A DNA stretch of 64,000 nt, from assembly GCA_964407825.1 (NCBI GenBank), contig CAYOXD010000004.1:18178-82177 (forward strand). The letters are read 5' to 3'. Below the pieces are notes generated by a model. It was not told where the DNA came from. It did no database searches and worked only from the letters and a program-made list of their open reading frames with translations. The translations under genes were made by a program, and so were the position numbers. Shown here piece after piece: positions 58,763 through 64,000 of this stretch (position 1 is the stretch's first letter; every line of letters begins with the position of its first letter). The stretch comes from CAYOXD01 sp964407825 (GTDB lineage: Bacteria; Desulfobacterota; Desulfobacteria; Desulfobacterales; JAFDDL01).

Positions 58763-59887
58763 TCAGACCTCGATCACCATCCGGTCCGCCGGATCGGTGC
58801 GATTGAGCACCTCCACGCCCGTATCGGTCACAACGGCCATGTTCTCCAGGCGCACCCCGCCCCATTCGGTGAGATAGATGCCCGGCTCGACGGTAAAGAC
58901 CATGCCCGGTGCCAGGGGGGTGTCCCGTAGCGGACTGAGGCGCGGGGATTCGTGGATGGCAAGCCCCACGCCGTGGCCTAGGCCGTGGCCGAATTTGCCG
59001 GCGTATCCCTTCTTGGCGATGTAGTCTCTGGCCGCCTGGTCCACGGCCTTCGAGCCGATGCCGGGCCGGACCGCTTCAGTGGCCAACCGTTGGGCATCGA
59101 GAACCGTCTGATACACCTTCCGGTAGGTCTCGTCCGGCGTGCCCAGATATACCATACGCGAGATGTCCGAGCAGTAGCCGTCCACCCGCACCCCCCAGTC
59201 GAAAAGGATCGGCTCGCCGGCCTGAAGCTTTCGATCCCCCGGGATGGCGTGGGGAAGCGCGCTGTTGGGGCCGGAGGCCACGATGCAGGGAAAGGAAAGG
59301 GCCTCTGCGCCGGCCTCCCGAAGCCGCTTTTCCATCTCCCAGGCAACCGCCCGTTCGGTCATCCCCGGCCTTAGGGTGGGCGCCAGATCCTCGAAAACCG
59401 CTTCCGCGATCTCTAGGGCCCTTCGGATGGCCGAGAGCTCCTCCGGCGCCTTACAGATCCTGAAGGATTCCACCAGGCTCTCCTCGGCAACGAGTCCGAT
59501 GCCTTCCAAGCCTTCAGCTCGAAGCGCTGCCCTTATCTTGTCGAACTGCAGGCAGGTGAGCCGGACCGCTTCGAACCCGAGGGCCCTGGTACCCAGGGAC
59601 TTCAGAAGCCTTGGGATCTCCTTTGAAAGGCCCTCCTTGTATTGCACGATCTCAAAACCGGCGGCTTCTCTGGCCGCCTGGGCATCGTAACGCGAGTCCG
59701 TGGCAAGAATCGCCCGATCGCCGGTGATGAATAGCACCCCCGCCGACTCGTCGAATTGGGTATCCTCTCCCGTGAAACCGCTTAGATACGAACGGTTCTC
59801 TCCCACCAGCACCATAAAGGTGTCGTAGGGTTTCCCGGAAAGCGCCTGTCTGAACCGGGCGAGCCGGCCATTATTCTGGGAATTCAT
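58763..59887 (-). CDS. Xaa-Pro aminopeptidase (M24B family)
   Basis: A 374-residue creatinase-fold metallopeptidase that removes N-terminal residues before proline. The five metal ligands are present: Asp in LFDWGVRVDGY, Asp in CSDISRMVY, His in HGLGHGVGLAIHE, Glu in FTVEPGIYL and Glu in GVRLENMAVV. I chose the ATG at 59887, which overlaps the stop of the NYN gene (ATGA); a longer frame of 25 more codons lies inside that gene. xerD follows 4 bases later. Confidence 0.93.
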   Translation of the reverse strand: MNSQNNGRLARFRQALSGKPYDTFMVLVGENRSYLSGFTGEDTQFDESAGVLFITGDRAILATDSRYDAQAAREAAGFEIVQYKEGLSKEIPRLLKSLGTRALGFEAVRLTCLQFDKIRAALRAEGLEGIGLVAEESLVESFRICKAPEELSAIRRALEIAEAVFEDLAPTLRPGMTERAVAWEMEKRLREAGAEALSFPCIVASGPNSALPHAIPGDRKLQAGEPILFDWGVRVDGYCSDISRMVYLGTPDETYRKVYQTVLDAQRLATEAVRPGIGSKAVDQAARDYIAKKGYAGKFGHGLGHGVGLAIHESPRLSPLRDTPLAPGMVFTVEPGIYLTEWGGVRLENMAVVTDTGVEVLNRTDPADRMVIEV

Positions 59888-61134
59888 GATGATGTCACTC
59901 CGATCCACTCCTTGATGTAAGGAATATCCGTGTCCTCGAACGACAGCTGCGCGTTTTCGCAAAGGTTGAGGGTGTTTTTATAGAAGGCCCGAGCGAGATC
60001 GTCGGCCACCTCGTTGTCTCTGACAAAACGATGGCCGGCAAAGGAGATGCCCCTCAGAACGAAATTGACGCTCTGCCTGGAAATGTTGATCTCCTCCTCC
60101 TTGCACCGGTCCCTCACGTTCTTTGATGTGGGCACCAGGTGAAATCCGTTGTTGTTGACCTCGTCGGCGATGATTTCAAAGAGGCGCTTATAGCTCCCGG
60201 GAGTGAGAAGGGGCGTATCGGTGATCCGGTTGATGGCGATGGCGATTCTTGAAAGTTCGGTAGGTTCGGAAAATATGGCCGTCTGTTGCTGGTTCTGGCT
60301 CGGCGCAGGCGCCGAGTGGCGACTGGGGTCATAGACGTAGCCCGGCATGACAGAGGAGATTTTCAGACCGTTCAGACTCAGGGAGGCCAGAAAATGCTTG
60401 AAGGTGGTATGCCCATGCCAGGTATCATCGATGGAGCCGATTTCATTTCTGATCTTTGAGGCGAGGCTTGCCATGCTGACCGGCGTTCCGGACCTTTCCA
60501 CCAGATTCCGGACGATGGCCGAAGCCGCCCCGATGACGCCGCTTTCATGGGTCGCGGTCTTGCCGTAGCCGTCCTGAGCCTCGGAAAAGGTTTCGTTGAG
60601 AAGCAGGGCCTCGTCGATAAACTTGTCCTGGTCCACCAGCAAATCGCTGGCTGCCTGATAGGCCGGGGAGGAATTGCCCACCGCCAGAACCGCCGTTCTC
60701 CTGTCGCATTTTCTGAGCTTCAGCAGAACGGGCGTAAAATCGGCATCCGCGGACAGGATGATAAACTCGTCATAGAAGACCTTGTGATCCAGCAGTTCCA
60801 GAATGTCCAGCACCATGTGGACATCGGCGCTGGTCTTGCCGTAGGTGGTCAGGGTCGGGCAGTCCACGGTTTCGAAGGCGGCGCGGATAAAATAGGGCCG
60901 GTACTTGCCGAAGGACTTGGGGTTCAAATAGCATCTCCTGCAGATAATCCGTCTCTGGCAGGGCGTGCTGTAACAGTAAGCGCTGTCCAGCCTTTCCTCG
61001 AACCACTCCAGCCACTGGAGCGGCTGGGTGGCGAATGTCTCGGCAAGGACTTCGTCCTGCTGCGACAATCGGATGAACAAATTATCAAAATCCACAAAAA
61101 GGGCGGACCTCAGAATTCGATTGGAATCACTCAT
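59884..61134 (-). CDS. NYN-domain (LabA-like) protein with a LOTUS-like C-terminus
   Basis: A 416-residue protein. Residues 1-180 form an NYN/PIN-like nuclease fold: SALFVDFDNLFIRLSQ, TYGKTSADVHMVLDILELLD and FIILSADADFTPVLLKLRK carry the acidic residues. An insertion has cysteines (CRRCYLNPKSFG), which could bind zinc. Residues about 210-280 (VRNLVERSGTPVSMASLASK, then FKHFLASLSLNGLKISS) resemble an OST-HTH/LOTUS domain, known as an RNA-binding module. It is the first gene of a three-gene run. An RNA-processing role is plausible, not shown. Confidence 0.85.
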   Translation of the reverse strand: MSDSNRILRSALFVDFDNLFIRLSQQDEVLAETFATQPLQWLEWFEERLDSAYCYSTPCQRRIICRRCYLNPKSFGKYRPYFIRAAFETVDCPTLTTYGKTSADVHMVLDILELLDHKVFYDEFIILSADADFTPVLLKLRKCDRRTAVLAVGNSSPAYQAASDLLVDQDKFIDEALLLNETFSEAQDGYGKTATHESGVIGAASAIVRNLVERSGTPVSMASLASKIRNEIGSIDDTWHGHTTFKHFLASLSLNGLKISSVMPGYVYDPSRHSAPAPSQNQQQTAIFSEPTELSRIAIAINRITDTPLLTPGSYKRLFEIIADEVNNNGFHLVPTSKNVRDRCKEEEINISRQSVNFVLRGISFAGHRFVRDNEVADDLARAFYKNTLNLCENAQLSFEDTDIPYIKEWIGVTSS

Positions 61135-61501
61135 GCTCTTCTTTCTATTGTTCCGGCTCTGTCTTCAGTTTCCTCTACCCCGGCACCTCCGCTGGAAACC
61201 GCATGCAGCGAAGAACCCGCGTTCCCCACCGCATCCCCGGTTCGTCGAAACAGCGAACTTATCAGTGCCGAGCGAACACTTTACCCACCTATATATCCCA
61301 TGCGCCGATGCATATGCAAATGAAACCTGCCCAGAGATAGGCGGGCCTTGGCCATCGTTTCGCCCATGGGACCGGTCTATCCACTGTAATACCCCTGAGA
61401 TAACCCGATGATGAAAAGCTCCCTGGAAAATCTTGCATGGCGATATGGGACGGCAGGGACTTTGAACATTCAAGAGGCCGACCGAGGCCCTGAATGCGCC
61501 A
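61135..61501. other. Gap without a recognisable gene
   Basis: I see no supported gene here on either strand. Short frames exist but show no family motif, ribosome-binding site or biased codon use. The divergent promoters for the NYN gene and the downstream plus-strand genes probably lie here. Confidence 0.5.
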
Positions 61502-61530
61502 TTGACAAACATCTCACTATATTATATGAG
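61502..61530 (+). promoter_or_regulatory. Possible promoter for the binding-protein / kinase operon
   Basis: TTGACA at 61502-61507, a 17-base spacer and TATGAG at 61525-61530, about 150 bases upstream of the 61679 start. Confidence 0.45.
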
Positions 61531-61678
61531 GCAGCGAAAATCAGCACTTACACATAGGCCAACAAGAATAGGCTGAATTGAGATCAGGGGATTTCGCGAT
61601 CTGCACAGCAGAAATTAAGATTCTCCTGAATATCACTCAACATCAAGCGGGCTTTCCGTTTTGAAGCGCTTTGCTTCC

Positions 61679-62698
61679 ATGATTGACATCATTGGCCTCT
61701 TGGGGGCTACCTTGACCAGAAAGCGCGTCGTTCATCATTTATTCATGGGAATTTTCCTGGTCTGTGCCACCGCATACCCGGCTGCGGCAGCCGCGAAGGC
61801 CCCCATCATCCAGGTCACTTTCACCTATCATGGGGAACCTCTTTCAATCACAGGGGAAAAAATAGGCCCGCACACATATCTTTTCAATAGAGGGGCTCCC
61901 CAAAAGATTAAGATCACCACCCTGGACTGGCCCCCCTATATAGGGGAAACCATATGTAATCAAGGATGGGTCCAGCAGTTTACCATTGCCCTTCTGGCAA
62001 CCCGGGGATATGAAATCACCTCGTCTTTTCTTCCCTGGGCAAGAACGATCATGGTAGCTGAAACCGGTCGAGCAGATGTCCTGTACCCGGAATATTATAT
62101 TGAACCGGACGCGCCCTCCGATGTCATAAAGGGTACGAAAAGGCTCGACCATTTAGCCCTTTCCAAAAGTTTCCCCGGGGGACCTATCGCCTTTATGAAA
62201 AGAAGAGGAGAGCCTGATAAGTTCAAGGGGAATCTGCTCAATTTGCGCGGAGAAAAAATCGGTGTTGTCAGGGGATATCAAAACACGCCAGAATTTGATG
62301 CACTCATGGACAAGGGGGTTTTTGACATCAGCCAGGCAGTCGATGATTTAATGAACGTCAGAAAACTTGTGGGCCACCGCATCAACTTGATCGTTGGAGA
62401 TCCTGCCGTGATTGCCTATAGCGTCCATGAGTCCGATCTGCCGCCTGAACAAAAAAAGGCGATTCTTGATGGTGTCGAGGTTGTCAAACCCATTATCAAG
62501 TATAATCACCTTTATTATGCGGTATCAAAAAAAAGGCATGACTGGAAAATCCTCCTGGCAGAAATCAATGCCGGCATCGATGAATTTGTAAAATCCGGTT
62601 TGATTTTTAAAATCATACAGAAGGCCCACAAAGAATGCGACCAACCGGTCGCTGAGACATTGCAGCCTTATGTCAATGGGCCAATGCACCTTAAGTGA
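61679..62698 (+). CDS. Periplasmic substrate-binding protein (SBP family 3 type)
   Basis: A 339-residue secreted protein. A signal peptide is visible (TRKRVVHHLFMGIFLVCATAY with an AAAAA cleavage region near residue 42). The mature part has a family-3 pattern: ITTLDWPPYIG at the N-lobe, EITSSFLPWARTIMVAETGRADVLYP, given in part, LRGEKIGVVRGYQNTPEFD, and a C-terminal INLIVGDPAVIAY. No permease gene follows; instead a sensor kinase starts 2 bases later, so the protein probably delivers a ligand signal to that kinase. The ATG at 61679 was chosen; a TTG at 61661 is possible. Confidence 0.82.
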   Translation: MIDIIGLLGATLTRKRVVHHLFMGIFLVCATAYPAAAAAKAPIIQVTFTYHGEPLSITGEKIGPHTYLFNRGAPQKIKITTLDWPPYIGETICNQGWVQQFTIALLATRGYEITSSFLPWARTIMVAETGRADVLYPEYYIEPDAPSDVIKGTKRLDHLALSKSFPGGPIAFMKRRGEPDKFKGNLLNLRGEKIGVVRGYQNTPEFDALMDKGVFDISQAVDDLMNVRKLVGHRINLIVGDPAVIAYSVHESDLPPEQKKAILDGVEVVKPIIKYNHLYYAVSKKRHDWKILLAEINAGIDEFVKSGLIFKIIQKAHKECDQPVAETLQPYVNGPMHLK

Positions 62699-62700
62699 AT

Positions 62701-64000
62701 ATGAAGCCTCCCTTTTTCCCACCAGAAAATGGCACCCGGAAATGGTCGATCGCCAAAGCGTTGACCCTCTTGCTGGCAGCGACGGTGCTGGTCGTTTCCG
62801 CCTCAACGATCGCCGTCACTTATCTGTTGAACGCCCAAAGAGATCAAGCCCGTCTTGAGGAAAAAGCCGATGAACTTCTGAAAGCCCTCGTGGGGGTCCT
62901 CGAAATTCCCCTGTGGAACCTGGATCACAGAAACATCGAAAAAATCGGAAAGGCCTATGGCCAAAATGAACTGCTGGAAACCCTGATCATCACGGATAAC
63001 TCCGGAAACACCTACTTCAACTTACAGCGGCACCACGACTCTGCCGAGGTGCGCAGGACCGGAGAGATTTTGCACGATGGGCAGGTGATCGGACATGTCG
63101 AGGTGGCACTCACCACGAAACTCCACATGGAGCAAAATCGAGAACTGGTGTGGCTCGGCATCGGGTTGATGGTGGCGGTCATCCTTGTGTTGGTGCTGGC
63201 AACCCGCTTTTTCTTCCAGATCCTATTGCACAAGCTTTTCTATCGGATGGATATGATAGCAGATGCATATGCCAGTGGGACATTTGACCCATCTTTGCAT
63301 CAAATGCCGTTCATTGAATTTCAGCCCTTGATCGGTATCCTGAGCGATATGAGCGACCGGTTGAACCACCAGCTGGGCGAGCTCCGCGACGCGGAGAAAA
63401 AGTATCGCGGCATTTTCGAAAATGCCGTGGAAGGCCTCTTTCAATCCACCGTTGAGGGCAAATACATCAGCGCCAATCCGGCAATGGCGCGGATGCTCGG
63501 ATATGATTCAGCGCAAGAGCTCATGGGGAGCGTCAGCGACATCAGGGAGCAGCTCTATGTGGCGCCCGAACAGCGTGAGGAATATCTCCAGCGGCTTACC
63601 GACCGCAATGGGGTATCCGGATTTCAGGTCCGGCTTTACCGAAAAGACGGAAGCATCGCATGGATATCCCTTCATGCGCGCCCTGTTTTCGATACCGCGG
63701 GGCAGCTGTTGATGGTGGAGGGTATCGCTCAGGACATCACGCAGCAGAAAAAGGGCGAAGAGGCGCAACGAAAGCTTGAGCAACAGCTTCTGCACGTTCA
63801 GAAAATGGATTCGGTGGGACGGCTTGCCGGCGGCATCGCGCACGATTTCAACAATACGCTCGGCATCATCCTCGGCTATTCGGAATTGATCATGCAGGAC
63901 CTTCCTCAGGACGATCCGAACTTCGAACCCCTTCAGCAGATCACCGAAGCGGCGCAGCGCTCGGCCCTTCTGACCCGGCAGCTTCTTGCCTTTGCCCGGA
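62701..64000 (+). CDS. Membrane-bound PAS sensor histidine kinase, 3' end outside the window
   Basis: The first 433 codons of a sensor kinase that runs past the window. It begins with a membrane helix (ALTLLLAATVLVVSAST), a periplasmic domain of about 110 residues (LEIPLWNLDHRNIEKIG), a second helix (LGIGLMVAVILVLVLA), a linker like HAMP, a PAS/PAC domain (AVEGLFQSTVEGKYISANPA, FQVRLYRKDGSIAWISL, MVEGIAQDIT) and the HisKA motif (GRLAGGIAHDFNNTLGIILG) with the phosphorylated His. It is probably co-transcribed with the binding-protein gene, whose stop ends 2 bases before its ATG. Confidence 0.93.
   Translation, partial: MKPPFFPPENGTRKWSIAKALTLLLAATVLVVSASTIAVTYLLNAQRDQARLEEKADELLKALVGVLEIPLWNLDHRNIEKIGKAYGQNELLETLIITDNSGNTYFNLQRHHDSAEVRRTGEILHDGQVIGHVEVALTTKLHMEQNRELVWLGIGLMVAVILVLVLATRFFFQILLHKLFYRMDMIADAYASGTFDPSLHQMPFIEFQPLIGILSDMSDRLNHQLGELRDAEKKYRGIFENAVEGLFQSTVEGKYISANPAMARMLGYDSAQELMGSVSDIREQLYVAPEQREEYLQRLTDRNGVSGFQVRLYRKDGSIAWISLHARPVFDTAGQLLMVEGIAQDITQQKKGEEAQRKLEQQLLHVQKMDSVGRLAGGIAHDFNNTLGIILGYSELIMQDLPQDDPNFEPLQQITEAAQRSALLTRQLLAFAR

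Noticed and set aside
1..64000. CRISPR arrays, insertion sequences and rRNA
   Set aside because: No regularly spaced direct repeats, transposase motifs or rRNA-like sequence were seen on reading.

Overview
The window looks like chromosomal DNA of a strictly anaerobic, GC-rich deltaproteobacterium (Desulfobacterota), most likely a sulfate reducer. The evidence is a Desulfovibrio-type molybdenum aldehyde oxidoreductase (Mop) with its whole accessory cluster, a heterodisulfide-reductase-like iron-sulfur protein, selA plus the relic of a selenocysteine formate dehydrogenase, a fused CobA-HemD, and many HDOD and hybrid two-component proteins. No phage, insertion sequence, CRISPR array or rRNA was found.

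Layout. 1-2183: end of nnrD, tsaE, lysC and a possible 32-residue membrane peptide. 2180-4009 (minus): pyrF and rmlB. 4195-8367: CheD-HDOD fusion, selA and a TPR protein, all overlapping. 8525-12260: fmdB-like, hemC, cobA-hemD, moaA (tetrapyrrole and molybdopterin cofactors). 12393-13794 (minus): HAD protein and methionine aminopeptidase. 14072-16939: a small unknown protein and a nuclease-helicase fusion. 17004-29999: consensus promoter, long leader, then ten plus-strand genes for Mop, its electron-transfer partner and its presumed maturation proteins. 30176-32616: rmlA, rmlC, rmlD, which complete dTDP-rhamnose synthesis with the distant rmlB.

32642-37411 is an accessory stretch with unknown genes, tRNA-Leu(CAA), a ModE-like DNA-binding protein, a decayed selenocysteine formate dehydrogenase that still keeps its TGA codon and a SECIS-like hairpin, and small conserved proteins. 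37408-42666 is a signalling block: REC-HDOD, a large hybrid histidine kinase, and a REC-PAS protein whose receiver lacks the phosphoacceptor aspartate. 42938-48401 holds a rhomboid-like protein without the catalytic serine, DUF1648, YkgJ-type, methyltransferase, Old Yellow Enzyme, lspA and a NifX-like protein. 48446-56874 (minus) is a two-gene polyunsaturated-fatty-acid-synthase-like locus: a 2158-residue KS-AT-ACP-ACP-KR-DH protein and a PfaD-type enoyl reductase under a consensus promoter. 56947-61134 (minus): PIN/RHH toxin-antitoxin pair, xerD, Xaa-Pro peptidase, NYN-domain protein. 61502-64000: a periplasmic binding protein and a sensor kinase cut by the window end.

The two most coherent systems are the Mop cluster, in which cofactor insertion (MoeA-like, MobA-like, XdhC-like), radical SAM/methyltransferase chemistry and an electron acceptor are co-transcribed with the enzyme, and the orphan PfaA/PfaD lipid synthase. 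Family names are recognised from sequence motifs by reading; no database search was run.
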